The notes: generated by a model from the sequence alone, not told the origin. Shown: positions 1-7,480, numbered from the stretch's first letter. The stretch is 64,000 bases of DNA from an uncultured Collinsella sp. (GCA_900541785.1 UQKY01000003.1:1-64000), one strand, 5' to 3'. Program-made: numbers and translations.

Positions 1-13
1 GCTCTTCCGATCT
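1..13 (+). other. Illumina adapter remnant at contig end
   Basis: The first 13 bases, GCTCTTCCGATCT, are identical to the 3' end of the standard Illumina sequencing adapters. Genomic sequence begins at about position 14. This is library-derived sequence and not part of the chromosome. Confidence 0.9.
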
Positions 14-27
14 ACCTGCTCAATCGG

Positions 28-1107
28 CTAAATACCCGCAAGTTCGCAGTAGCGGTCGACATTGCTGGCAAATACCATCTCGACGGCGCCCTTCTGGACG
101 GGCTCCGTCGGGGTCCTTCCCCACAGCAAATAATCGCCCAGTGTCTTGGCGCCGCGATACGCCAGGCTCGTCGGGTCCTTATAGACAATATTGGTAAAGA
201 TACCGCGGCGCAAGGCCAGGGCGCTTTCGGGAAACAGGTCGTTGCCGATCACCATGACCCGACCGGCCTTGCCGGTCGAGACGAGCGCGTCGGCAACCAC
301 TTCGGAACCAACGGCAAAAACGCTACAGATAAGTTCGGGGGCGTCCGGCGCACTCAAGCGCTTTTCGAGCTCATGCTCGAGTTGTTTGACTTGCGCATGG
401 GCACCTGCAAGATCCTCAACCTGCCATGGAATATCACGTTCGCGCAGGTAATTGTGGAAGGCGCGGGCGGTTAGATAGTGCGAATCGGTATATGGGTCGC
501 CTGTCAAAAGGAGCACGCGGGCGTCGGCCCCAGAAGCATGGACCAGGTTTGCCGCCTGCTCGGCCATAAGGCTGCCTGCCGTCGAATAATCGGCCAAGCT
601 CGCACCCAAACGATTCAAATGCGGACGGTCGCCGTCGACAAGCTCAATCGTCACGCCCGCCTCGGCGATCTGCCCCAAAAGCTCAGTCGCACGATCGTCG
701 CCCGGCGCATAGGCGAGCAAGCCATCAATCTTCTCGCCCACCTGCAGACGCTCGTCGATTTGCTCGAGTGCATCAGCGTAGCCGCCCACGCCAAATTCAA
801 CGCGCTCAACCGTAATGCCCCGGTCGATGACCTCCTGTTCAAAGCGATTGCAGCCTTCCCACAGGTAACGGAAAAAGTACGCTCCTTCGCGCGATGCGCG
901 GGGCAGGCAAAACACCAGATTGATATCCTTGCGGCGCAGGCTTGAGGCACTTGTGTTGCGGTGATAGCCCATGGCCTCGGCCTTAGCGTTCACCTTGGCG
1001 CGCACGGATTCGCTCACGCCGGCCTTTCCCGTCAGAGCCTTGTGCACGGTATTGATGGAAACGCCAAGCTCGGCGGCTATGTCCTTCATGGTTACGCGAG
1101 CGCTCAT
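28..1107 (-). CDS. LacI-family transcriptional regulator
   Basis: This is a DNA-binding sugar-responsive repressor of the LacI/GalR type, 359 aa. An N-terminal helix-turn-helix (about residues 5-50, with MKDIAAELGVSINTVHKAL) is followed by a periplasmic-binding-protein-like sensor domain from about residue 60 to the end. The ATG at 1107 is supported by GGAG seven bases upstream. The sensor domain begins DINLVFCLP and has the look of a ribose/xylose-type binding fold, but the ligand cannot be named. No partner sugar gene is visible because the contig ends 27 bases after the stop codon. The upstream region 1108-1197 holds its promoter; no clear operator was recognised. The family assignment is firm; target genes are unknown. 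Confidence 0.9.
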   Translation of the reverse strand: MSARVTMKDIAAELGVSINTVHKALTGKAGVSESVRAKVNAKAEAMGYHRNTSASSLRRKDINLVFCLPRASREGAYFFRYLWEGCNRFEQEVIDRGITVERVEFGVGGYADALEQIDERLQVGEKIDGLLAYAPGDDRATELLGQIAEAGVTIELVDGDRPHLNRLGASLADYSTAGSLMAEQAANLVHASGADARVLLLTGDPYTDSHYLTARAFHNYLRERDIPWQVEDLAGAHAQVKQLEHELEKRLSAPDAPELICSVFAVGSEVVADALVSTGKAGRVMVIGNDLFPESALALRRGIFTNIVYKDPTSLAYRGAKTLGDYLLWGRTPTEPVQKGAVEMVFASNVDRYCELAGI

Positions 1108-1201
1108 GCGGTTACTCCGTTATAGATAAGTTGCCAATTAATAGTCCAGTTAACGATACCCCAAAAATACTCTTCGACTCGCCATGCTCTCCCTCAAATG
1201 C

Positions 1202-1240
1202 ACAAAGCGCCCCGCGAACGGATGCCCGCGGAGCGCTTGG
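1202..1240 (-). terminator. Rho-independent terminator after FeoB-associated gene
   Basis: Arms AAGCGC-CCCGCG and CGCGG-GCGCTT pair around a ten-base loop. Read on the minus strand the hairpin is followed by a T-rich stretch (TTTGTGCATTTG). It lies 12 bases beyond the stop codon of the small gene at 1252-1452. Confidence 0.7.
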
Positions 1241-1251
1241 ATGTCCGGACC

Positions 1252-1452
1252 TTATTTGATACCGCGACCCAAGTCTTCGGCGATTTTGTCTACGCCCTTA
1301 AGTGCAGCGCACGTCTTTTTGTTGGAGCAATGCCCCGTGCAAACGCCACCCTGAGCGCAGTCGGCGCAGGCGCCCTTGCGGTAGATGCGCACGCATACCG
1401 CGACAAACGCAACACCGATAACAGCCAGTACAACAATATCGATAGGTGCCAT
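1252..1452 (-). CDS. FeoB-associated Cys-rich membrane protein
   Basis: This is a 66-aa protein with one N-terminal membrane helix (about residues 4-24) and a short cytosolic tail holding five cysteines in the pattern CADC...CTGHC...C. That combination matches the small FeoB-associated Cys-rich membrane family usually encoded directly after feoB and presumed to assist ferrous iron uptake. GAGGAGG lies six bases before the ATG. In this genome feoB ends at 4337 on the same strand, and the 2.7-kb gap between them is filled by nested insertion sequences, so the gene is probably cut off from the feo transcript. The family call rests on architecture and context. Confidence 0.85.
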   Translation of the reverse strand: MAPIDIVVLAVIGVAFVAVCVRIYRKGACADCAQGGVCTGHCSNKKTCAALKGVDKIAEDLGRGIK

Positions 1453-1500
1453 AGCAAGCCTCCTCTAGTTAACCACCACTTACTTTACCCCATTCTCCAC

Positions 1501-1541
1501 CTACCAAAAAGGGACAGGTTTATTTTGGTCGGTTTTATCTG
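1501..1541 (+). repeat. Intergenic repeat, GGGACAGGTTTATTTTGG type (copy 1)
   Basis: A 41-base sequence reading CTACCAAAAAGGGACAGG and continuing TTTATTTTGGTCGGTTTTATCTG recurs almost exactly at 53241-53281. A third copy at 53363-53404 carries the core in reverse orientation. CCAAAA and TTTTGG at its ends are inverted repeats, so the core can form or sit in a hairpin. It is non-coding. Confidence 0.75.
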
Positions 1542-1632
1542 CGGAAACGCCACATCTCCCCCACCAAAAAGCCCGAGTGTCGCTGTGAACTGCCTCCCAT
1601 TTCTTGGACATGAGAAATGGGAGGCTTTCTTT

Positions 1633-2124
1633 ATGCGCGTTGATTTGAGGGTGAAGCATGATGTCGAGGCCAGGAAGGCGGCCATAGGGCTCTTCGAGCT
1701 CGGACACGGGTATAAATCTGCCGCGATCGCCCTTTCGCTTCCCGCGGAAGCCGTGAGAAGATGGCAGGAGATATACCGCGCATTCGGGAGCGAGGTGCTG
1801 CTGCGCATGGACGGAAAGCAGGGCAGGTACACATACGAGCAGAAGGTCGCCGCCGCCTCCGCCGTCGTCGACGGCGGCATGACGAAGACCGAGGCGATGG
1901 CGGCGTTCGGCATAATGTCGATGTCGCCGCTCAAGAAGTGGTGCGCGCTATACCGCGAGGGCGGCGCGGAGGCCCTGCGCCCGAGGCCCAAGGGCCGGCC
2001 GAGCGGTTCCAGGGCGAGGCCGCGGACCCGCGAGGAGGAGCTCGAGGAGCGGTGCCGTAGGCTCGAGGCCGAGGTGGCCTACCTAAAAAAATTACGCGCC
2101 CTGGTCGAGAGGGACGGGCTCTGA
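1633..2124 (+). CDS. IS3-family OrfA (helix-turn-helix part of transposase)
   Basis: The protein is about 163 aa and contains two consecutive helix-turn-helix-like segments (about residues 8-55 and 60-110) and an arginine/glutamate-rich coiled coil ending in VAYLKKLRALVERDGL, as in IS150-type OrfA. It binds the element's terminal inverted repeats. The ATG at 1633 sits inside the left end of the element, shortly after an internal palindrome made by GCCTCCCATTTCTTGGAC. The reading frame ends at 2124. Most transposase is expected to be made by slipping at the A7 run (2085-2091) into the orfB frame. A longer in-frame extension upstream to 1198 crosses the IS boundary and is spurious. Confidence 0.9.
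   Translation: MRVDLRVKHDVEARKAAIGLFELGHGYKSAAIALSLPAEAVRRWQEIYRAFGSEVLLRMDGKQGRYTYEQKVAAASAVVDGGMTKTEAMAAFGIMSMSPLKKWCALYREGGAEALRPRPKGRPSGSRARPRTREEELEERCRRLEAEVAYLKKLRALVERDGL
2085..2091 (+). other. Programmed -1 frameshift heptamer (A AAA AAA)
   Basis: In the orfA frame the codons read CTA AAA AAA TTA, giving the classic A-AAA-AAA slippery heptamer. A -1 shift leads to an open frame that continues without a stop through orfB to 3011. IS3-family elements use this to make the OrfAB transposase. Confidence 0.85.
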
Positions 2125-3011
2125 CCAGGGCGAAGGCCGAAGCGGTCGCGGCCCTGCGCGCCGAGGGGCACGCGCTCGGGCACCTGCTCGCATGCGCCGA
2201 GCTCAAGCGGTCGACCTACTACTACGCCCTCGCGCACCCGCCGAGGCCCACGCGCGCCGAGCTCTGGGAGGCGGCCGCCGAGATCTTCTCGCGCACCGCC
2301 AACGGCTGCGGGCACCGGCAGATAGCGATGTGCCTCAGGGCGGAAGAGGGGGCCGTGATAGCCAACAAGACCGTGCTCAAGATGATGCGCGAGATGGGGA
2401 TTCGCTGCGGCATCAGACGCGAGACGGCCTACCACAGGTACAACTCGTACAGGGGCGTCGTCGGCAGAACGTTCGAGAACGTGATCGCGAGGGATTTCGA
2501 CGCCGGGGCCCCGTGGCGGAAGCTGGGGACGGACGTCACCGAGTTCAAGGTGGCTGGCGGTAAGGCCTACTGGGCCCCGACGCTGGACTTCTGCACCAAG
2601 GAGATCGTGGCGAGCGACATATCGACCACGCCCGACATGGCCCAGCAGGCGAGGATGCTCGACGAGCTGCTGTCCAAGATCCCCGAGGGCGTCGCCCCGA
2701 CCATGCACTCGGACCGGGGCTGGCAGTACCAGCACGCCTCGTACACATCCAGGCTCGAGGCCGTCGGCATCGTCCAGAGCATGTCCAGGAAGGCGAACTG
2801 CATCGACAATGCCGCCACCGAGCAGCTCTTCGGCCACGTCAAGGACGAGTTCTACAGGGGCCGCGAGTGGAAGACGTTCGAGGATTTCAAACGCGACCTG
2901 GAGGAATACATAGTCCACTGGAACACGAGCCGGAGGCAGGTAAGATTGAAGGGCCTGACCCCGGAGGAGTACCGGAATCAGGCCCTTGCGGCCTTGGAGT
3001 GGGAAGGATAA
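2091..3011 (+). CDS. IS3-family OrfB (DDE integrase part of transposase)
   Basis: This is the catalytic half of the transposase, about 306 aa after the frameshift. An HTH_21-like region (AELKRSTYYYAL, ANGCGHRQI) is followed by the rve integrase core with the three acidic residues visible in TDVTEF, HSDRGWQYQ and the NAATEQLFGHVKDEF region. The C-terminal WNTSRRQVRLKGLTPEEYR is typical of the IS150 group. It lacks its own good start codon and is expected to be expressed as OrfAB; the first ATG in frame at 2328 would remove the N-terminal region. The frame is intact, so the element may still encode active transposase although its right end is displaced by another IS. Confidence 0.9.
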   Translation: MTRPGREGRALTRAKAEAVAALRAEGHALGHLLACAELKRSTYYYALAHPPRPTRAELWEAAAEIFSRTANGCGHRQIAMCLRAEEGAVIANKTVLKMMREMGIRCGIRRETAYHRYNSYRGVVGRTFENVIARDFDAGAPWRKLGTDVTEFKVAGGKAYWAPTLDFCTKEIVASDISTTPDMAQQARMLDELLSKIPEGVAPTMHSDRGWQYQHASYTSRLEAVGIVQSMSRKANCIDNAATEQLFGHVKDEFYRGREWKTFEDFKRDLEEYIVHWNTSRRQVRLKGLTPEEYRNQALAALEWEG

Positions 3012-3034
3012 ACTGGACTTTCTTTTAAGGATCC

Positions 3035-3934
3035 TCAAGCGTATTGCCGCTCGTATTCCACTGGAGACATGTAGCCCAGGGTGGAATGCATGCGCACCCT
3101 ATTGTAATAGAGCTCTATGTACTTGAAGATGTCCTGCTTGGCCTCGTCCCTCGTCCCATAGCTCCTCTCTTTCACCAATTCCCTTTTCAGCGTCTTGAAG
3201 AACGACTCGGCCACCGCGTTGTCCAGCGGCGTGCCGGGCCTTGATACCGACTGGACTATGCCATGCGAGTCCAGACACCGCTGGAAGGAACGGGAGGTGT
3301 ACTGCGCGCCCTGATCGTCATGGAAGACGAGGCTGCCGTCATCTGGCGGACCCTCCCTGCCGACCGCCTGCTCCATCGCGTCGATCGCGACCTTCTCGGT
3401 GATGCGCTCGGACATTGACCAGCCCACGACCTTGCGGGAGAAGGCGTCTATCACGGCTGCGAGATAGAGCCACCCTTCTCTTGTGGGTATGTAGGTGATG
3501 TCGCCCACCCAAAGCCTGTTGCGCTCGCCCACGGTGAAAGCGCGCTCTACCAGGTTCAACCGAGGGTCTCCCGGCTCGACCTTCTTCTGGATGCGGTGTT
3601 TTCGGGTCGCGCCCTTTCCGGCAAGTCCGAGCTTCTGCATGATGCGGAGCACGCGCTTCTCGCTCACGACGATGCCGCTTTTTCGCAGTTCGCGGTTGAT
3701 GCGCCGGTAGCCGTAACGGCCCTTGTGCCGCTCGAAGGCCTCGACGACGAAACCTTCGATCGCCTCCCGCTCTATCTGGGCGTTGGACTTCTTCCGGCCG
3801 AGATACTCGTAGAAACCGGATTTCGAGACTTTCATCAGCCCGCATGCCTTCTTGATGGGGCCGATCTCGCCCCTATGCTCTTTGAGGAACTCGAACCTCA
3901 CGCATGGTCTTGACTCAAGAAGGCCCGGAAATTT
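3035..3934 (-). CDS. IS3-family OrfB of the inner element
   Basis: This is a DDE integrase-type transposase domain of about 300 aa. The order is HTH_21 (KKACGLMKVSKSGFYEYLGR), a helical segment with HKGRYGYRRINREL, then the rve core with catalytic acids in GDITYIP, FHDDQGAQYTS and DNAVAESFFKTLKRE, ending with YYNRVRMHSTLGYMSPVEYE. The coordinates start at the frameshift; the protein is expected to be made as an OrfAB fusion by -1 slipping at 3931-3937. A frame in the same register runs further upstream to 4069, but that part overlaps orfA out of frame and is not coding. Confidence 0.9.
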   Translation of the reverse strand, partial: KFPGLLESRPCVRFEFLKEHRGEIGPIKKACGLMKVSKSGFYEYLGRKKSNAQIEREAIEGFVVEAFERHKGRYGYRRINRELRKSGIVVSEKRVLRIMQKLGLAGKGATRKHRIQKKVEPGDPRLNLVERAFTVGERNRLWVGDITYIPTREGWLYLAAVIDAFSRKVVGWSMSERITEKVAIDAMEQAVGREGPPDDGSLVFHDDQGAQYTSRSFQRCLDSHGIVQSVSRPGTPLDNAVAESFFKTLKRELVKERSYGTRDEAKQDIFKYIELYYNRVRMHSTLGYMSPVEYERQYA

Positions 3935-4206
3935 TTTAGCATCTCGTTCTCGCGCTCGAGCTCCTCGACCTTCTTCTTGAGCTTCACGATCTCGTAGTCC
4001 TTGTTGATCTTCGGGGAGCCGTTTCCGGGGAACGCGCCGTCTCCCATCTCCTCGTATTCGCGGGCCCATCTTCTCAGCGTCGAATCCTTTATGCCGAGTT
4101 CCTCCGATAGGCCTTTGACCGTCATTTCCCCGGACAGGACCACCTTTGCCGCCGAGACCTTGAACTGCCTGTCGTATCGCTTTCTTCTTTGGGTCATCTT
4201 GAACAC
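3898..4206 (-). CDS. IS3-family OrfA of the inner element
   Basis: This 102-aa protein has a transposase_8-type helix-turn-helix (YDRQFKVSAAKVVLSGE, LGIKDSTLRRWAREYEE) and a C-terminal leucine-zipper-like coiled coil (VKLKKKVEELERENEMLKN). It recognises the IS ends and oligomerises. The slippery sequence A AAA AAT at 3931-3937, read as CTA AAA AAT TTC in this frame, directs -1 frameshifting into orfB, whose frame reads DAKKFPG there. The product after the shift site, FRAFLSQDHA, is the normal short termination form. Confidence 0.9.
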   Translation of the reverse strand: MFKMTQRRKRYDRQFKVSAAKVVLSGEMTVKGLSEELGIKDSTLRRWAREYEEMGDGAFPGNGSPKINKDYEIVKLKKKVEELERENEMLKNFRAFLSQDHA

Positions 4207-4336
4207 CTTTCGCTCTTAACTAGGTGTCCAATTCATCATACCCACTCCACTAGTCGCTATTTAGGGCGTCCAAGATTTGGGGCGCAGTTCACTGAGACAC
4301 CCGGGCTTTCGGAAAGGGGTTAATCCTTATTCGGAC

Positions 4337-6664
4337 TTAAGCGGAAACTGCGGCGGAAGCAGTGCTGGTCTCGTCCTCGTCGGTCCATGCATGCTTGGGC
4401 ATGGGACGGAAGATCTGGAAGAGCATCGCAACCAGCAGCACGATTGCCACAACCGTCCAGATACCAAACTGTCCAAGAACAAGCAAGTTGTAGAACTGGT
4501 TGATGAACAGGCCGATCACCCAAGCGAAGGCGCACTCGTAGCCGATGGCAATCGCGGTCCACTTGCCAGAGTCCATCTGGTTGCGGATGGTGCCAATGGC
4601 GGCAAAGCACGGAGCGCACAGCAGGTTGAAAGCGCCAAAGGCAACGCAAGCGCCCATGGTGGGGAACATGCCGGCAAACGCGGTCCACAGGCTCGGGTCG
4701 GTCTCGCCCGCATCGGCGACGGACAGCAGCGAGCCGGCGGTGGCGACGACGTTCTCCTTGGCGACGAGGCCAGAGACAGTCAGTGCGGTGGCCTGCCAGG
4801 TGCTAAAGCCGAGCGGGGCGAAGATCCAAGCGACCAGGTTGCCCAGCATGGCAAGCACGGAGTAGTCCATAAACTCCTCGGGGATGCCGTCCATCGCAGG
4901 CAGGAAGCCAAAGGAACCGTTATAGCTACCAAAGTTGGAGAGGAACCAAACGACGACGGTGGACGCGAAGATGACCGTGCCGGCCTTCTTGATAAAGGCC
5001 CAGCAGCGCTCCCACACGTGCAGCGCCCAGGAACGGATCGCCGGGAAGTGGTAGGCAGGAAGCTCCATAACGAACGGCGTCGGGCGACCGGCGAAGAGCT
5101 TGGTCTTCTTGAGCATGAGGCCCGAGGCGATGACGGCAAAGACGCCCAGGAAGTAGAAGAGCGGGCTGATCCATGCGGCCGTGGTGGAAGAATCGCCAAT
5201 GATGGAGCCCATGAGCAGGGCGATGATCGGCAGCTTGGCGCCGCAGGGGATGAACGTGGTGGTCATGACCGTCATGCGGCGGTCCTTCTCGTTCTCGATG
5301 GTCTTGGTGGCCATGACGCCGGGAACGCCGCAGCCCGAGGACACGAGCATGGGGATGAACGACTTACCGGACAGGCCAAAGCGGCGGAACACGCGGTCCA
5401 TGATAAAGGCGACGCGGGCCATGTAGCCGCAGTCCTCCAGGAAGGACAGCATCACGAACAGCAGGAACATCTGCGGCACAAAGCCGAAGATGGCGCCCAG
5501 GCCGCCAACGATACCGTCGCAGACCAACGAATCGACCAGGCCACCGTCCTCGGTGCCACCCGCCACGAGGGCATCGTGCACCATGGTGGTGATACCCGGG
5601 ACATAGGGGCCGTACTGTGCCGGGTCGACCGAGTCGGCGTCGTCACCCGCGGCCTCGACAGCCGCGTCGTAAGCGTCGCGGCCCTGACCGAGCACGTACC
5701 AGCCGTCGGTGCCGAAGAGCTGGTCGTTGGTGAAGTCGGTCACCGTGCCGCCCAAGGTAGAAACGGCGATGTAGTACACGCAGAACATGATGACCACAAA
5801 GATCGGCAGACCCAGGATACGGTTGGTAACCACGCGGTCGATCTTCTCGGAGGTGCTCATCTTGGCCGGAGCCTTAGTGAGGCACTCATCGATGATGTGC
5901 GCGATGACGCCATAGCGCTCACCGGTGATGATGGACTCGGCATCGTCGTCGCAGTCCTGCTCGCACCGGGCGACCAGCTCCTCCACGCGAGCGGCCTTCT
6001 CCTTGGTGAGGTTGATGAGCTTGCAGGCGTCTGCATCGCGCTCAAACAGCTTGACGGCGTAGTAGCGACGCTTGTTGGCGGGAACGCTCGCCGGAAGGTT
6101 GTTCTCGATGTGCGTCAGAATGTCCTCGATGGAGGAATCGAACTTGTGCTCCGGCACCTGACCCTTAGAAGCAGCGGACTTTTTGACCTGCTCGAAGAGC
6201 TCCTTGATGCCCTTGTTCTTAAGAGCCGAGATCATCATGACCGGACAACCAAGCTTCTTGGAGAGCTTGTCGGTGTCGATCTTGTCGCCATTCTTCTCGA
6301 CCAGATCGGCCATGTTGAGGGCGACGACCACAGGCAGGCCGGTCTCGATGACCTGAAGCGCCAGGTATAGATTGCGCTCCAGGTTGGTGGCATCGACCAC
6401 CTGAACGACGACATCGGGCTCGCCGCTCATGAGATAATCGCGCGAGCATTGCTCCTCGGGGCTGTAGGGGGAAAGCGAGTAGATGCCAGGGAGGTCCGTG
6501 ATGGTAACGTTCTTGTCGCTTAGGAGCTTGGCCTCCTTTTTCTCAACCGTGACGCCGGGCCAGTTGCCAACGTAGCCGTTGGCGCCGGTAATCAGGTTGA
6601 AAAGCGTGGTCTTGCCGCAGTTGGGGTTACCCGCCAGCGCGACATGGATCTGAGAATCCGCCAT
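4337..6664 (-). CDS. feoB: Ferrous iron transport protein B
   Basis: This is the Fe(II) transporter of the inner membrane with a cytosolic G domain, 775 aa, normal for the family. G1 is GNPNCGKTT (residues 12-20), G3 DLPGIYS, and G4 NMAD; a helical guanine-dissociation-inhibitor-like region follows. The membrane part begins at about residue 285 and contains two Gate motifs around SSGCGVPGVMATKT and FIPCGAKLPIIALL, then further helices to the end. It is third in the operon after two feoA genes and precedes, across the IS nest, a FeoB-associated small gene. A long perfect palindrome (6740-6759) lies just upstream. The 35-residue tail after the last helix ends in an acidic/serine-rich segment. 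Confidence 0.97.
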   Translation of the reverse strand: MADSQIHVALAGNPNCGKTTLFNLITGANGYVGNWPGVTVEKKEAKLLSDKNVTITDLPGIYSLSPYSPEEQCSRDYLMSGEPDVVVQVVDATNLERNLYLALQVIETGLPVVVALNMADLVEKNGDKIDTDKLSKKLGCPVMMISALKNKGIKELFEQVKKSAASKGQVPEHKFDSSIEDILTHIENNLPASVPANKRRYYAVKLFERDADACKLINLTKEKAARVEELVARCEQDCDDDAESIITGERYGVIAHIIDECLTKAPAKMSTSEKIDRVVTNRILGLPIFVVIMFCVYYIAVSTLGGTVTDFTNDQLFGTDGWYVLGQGRDAYDAAVEAAGDDADSVDPAQYGPYVPGITTMVHDALVAGGTEDGGLVDSLVCDGIVGGLGAIFGFVPQMFLLFVMLSFLEDCGYMARVAFIMDRVFRRFGLSGKSFIPMLVSSGCGVPGVMATKTIENEKDRRMTVMTTTFIPCGAKLPIIALLMGSIIGDSSTTAAWISPLFYFLGVFAVIASGLMLKKTKLFAGRPTPFVMELPAYHFPAIRSWALHVWERCWAFIKKAGTVIFASTVVVWFLSNFGSYNGSFGFLPAMDGIPEEFMDYSVLAMLGNLVAWIFAPLGFSTWQATALTVSGLVAKENVVATAGSLLSVADAGETDPSLWTAFAGMFPTMGACVAFGAFNLLCAPCFAAIGTIRNQMDSGKWTAIAIGYECAFAWVIGLFINQFYNLLVLGQFGIWTVVAIVLLVAMLFQIFRPMPKHAWTDEDETSTASAAVSA

Positions 6665-6739
6665 TCAATCCTTCTTCCTTGTGTGCCTGCGCTGCTTTCT
6701 CCGCGCAGGCTGGATAATGTGCTTCAAAGATGCTGCATT

Positions 6740-6759
6740 AAGTTAGAAAAATCTAACTT
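6740..6759. promoter_or_regulatory. Perfect palindrome between feoA and feoB
   Basis: AAGTTAGA, four A residues, then TCTAACTT form an 8-bp perfect dyad. The half-site AAGTTA recurs in the larger dyad upstream of the first feoA (7335-7388). It could be an operator for a DtxR/Fur-type metal regulator or an intra-operon hairpin; the shared half-site favours the operator reading, which is inference. Confidence 0.5.
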
Positions 6760-6787
6760 TATCTGCAGAAATATGCGTCGCGAGCCC

Positions 6788-7009
6788 TTACTGGACCTCG
6801 ACGACGGCCGCCTCCTCCTTGCGGATGGAAAGCTCGTAGCCGCGCACGTTGATCTCGACCGGATCACCGAGCGGTGCAACCTTCACGACCTTGAACGAAG
6901 TGCCCTTGATGAGCCCCAGGTCCATAAGGTGGCGGCGAAGCGCACCCTCACCGTGAAGCTTGACGATGGTGGAGCTCTCGCCCACCTTAACGTCACCCAA
7001 CGTCTTCAT
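6788..7009 (-). CDS. feoA: Ferrous iron transport protein A (second copy)
   Basis: A 73-aa SH3-like FeoA-domain protein. The hallmark segment LRRHLMDLGLIKGTSFKVVKVAPLGDP is split here across residues 24-50, followed by VEINVRGYELSIRKEEAAVVEV. FeoA proteins are small cytosolic partners that modulate FeoB. It lies between the other feoA (41 bases upstream) and feoB (123 bases downstream), so the three are probably co-transcribed. The two FeoA proteins share only the domain pattern and are not recent duplicates. Confidence 0.93.
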   Translation of the reverse strand: MKTLGDVKVGESSTIVKLHGEGALRRHLMDLGLIKGTSFKVVKVAPLGDPVEINVRGYELSIRKEEAAVVEVQ

Positions 7010-7049
7010 TTACTTGTCCCCCTTTCAGTGCGTACAGAAATACCGTCGA

Positions 7050-7292
7050 CTAACCGACGGTCATGATGTGCATGGCAACCTTGGAATCGATACCAAAGCG
7101 TGCGCCCAGCACCGTGACGATGATATTGGCGCCACTCGAGCTCACCACGTGGATTTCGCTGCCCTCGACAAAGCCGAGGTCCTTGAGGTGGTGCTTCATA
7201 TCCTCATTGCCCTTTACACGAGACACGCGCACGGTTTCGCCCGCTTTTACCATCGAAAGCGGCATGGCCGGCATCTGCGGTCCGCAAGACAT
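7050..7292 (-). CDS. feoA: Ferrous iron transport protein A (first copy)
   Basis: An 80-aa FeoA-domain protein and the first gene of the feo operon. The domain starts at about residue 12 (LSMVKAGETVRVSRVKG) and contains the family pattern MKHHLKDLGFVEGSEIHVV followed by NIIVTVLGARFGID. It has an N-terminal extension with one Cys-Gly-Pro segment. It should act as a soluble regulator or partner of FeoB. The upstream 7293-7430 region contains a long dyad likely to be the iron-responsive control site. Confidence 0.93.
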   Translation of the reverse strand: MSCGPQMPAMPLSMVKAGETVRVSRVKGNEDMKHHLKDLGFVEGSEIHVVSSSGANIIVTVLGARFGIDSKVAMHIMTVG

Positions 7293-7334
7293 GAGTGGCT
7301 CCTAACGTCAGTTCGTCCTCAACATCGACGCGTT

Positions 7335-7388
7335 AAAAGTTAGCCACGTCTATGTTCGCTATAGTAAACTAGCACGTGGTTAACTTTT
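7335..7388. promoter_or_regulatory. Long dyad upstream of the feo operon
   Basis: AAAAGTTAGCCACGT at 7335-7349 and ACGTGGTTAACTTTT at 7374-7388 are inverted repeats with one mismatch, flanking a 24-base AT-rich segment (TTTACTATAG on the minus strand) that could hold the -10 region. A further AACTTTTT/AAAAAGTT inverted pair lies at 7383-7424. Position and the half-site shared with 6740-6759 suggest regulation of feo, probably by iron. Confidence 0.55.
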
Positions 7389-7433
7389 TGGAAAGGGTCC
7401 TGTTCAGTTTTTCGAAAAAGTTTCCTATACGAA

Positions 7434-7472
7434 ACAAAAGGGCGCGGCAAAGGACCATCCTTTACCACGCCC
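7434..7472 (-). terminator. Terminator of the HPr-like gene
   Basis: Arms GGGCGCGGCAAAGGA and TCCTTTACCACGCCC pair over 15 bases (two mismatched or wobble positions) with a three-base loop. On the minus strand the stem is followed by TTTTGTTTCG. It starts nine bases after the stop codon at 7481. Confidence 0.8.
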
Positions 7473-7480
7473 TATCATGC

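Larger units (their letters stand above)
3014..4230 (-). mobile_element. Second IS3-family element, nested in the first
   Basis: A 1,217-bp insertion sequence on the minus strand lies two bases after the orfB stop of the outer IS. Its ends read TGGACTTTCTTTTAAG (low coordinate) and, inward from the other side, TGGACACCTAGTTAAG, sharing TGGAC and TTAAG at equal spacing. It encodes OrfA (3898-4206) and OrfB (to 3035). No clear 3-bp target duplication is visible (AAC on one side, ATT on the other). Its transposase belongs to a different IS3 subgroup from the outer element. Confidence 0.85.
1578..4299 (+). mobile_element. IS3-family element (IS150-like), interrupted by a second IS
   Basis: The element carries orfA and orfB with a programmed -1 frameshift. 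Its left end reads TGTCGCTGTGAACTGC and the right end, read inward on the minus strand, TGTCTCAGTGAACTGC. Twenty of 24 bases match from TGAACTGC through CTTGGAC at the two ends. Between its orfB stop (3011) and its right end lies a complete second insertion sequence (3014-4230). Removing that gives an element of about 1.5 kb, normal for IS150-like members. The inverted similarity extends a few bases outward (AAAGCCCG), so the exact ends are uncertain, and no target-site duplication was found. Confidence 0.85.

Noticed and set aside
1198..1632. In-frame extension of the outer IS OrfA upstream of 1633
   Set aside because: The extension crosses the left IS end and runs antisense through the FeoB-associated gene, so it cannot belong to the transposase.
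2079..3038. A 319-codon minus-strand frame opposite the outer IS orfB
   Set aside because: It is antisense to an orfB with complete DDE motifs and has only a compositional, Leu/Pro/Arg-rich sequence.
4277..6370. A 697-codon open frame on the plus strand opposite feoB
   Set aside because: Its product is low-complexity and rich in Gly, Asp, Glu, His and Val, and it mirrors the high third-position GC of feoB. It has no domain and no ribosome site, so it is an antisense shadow.
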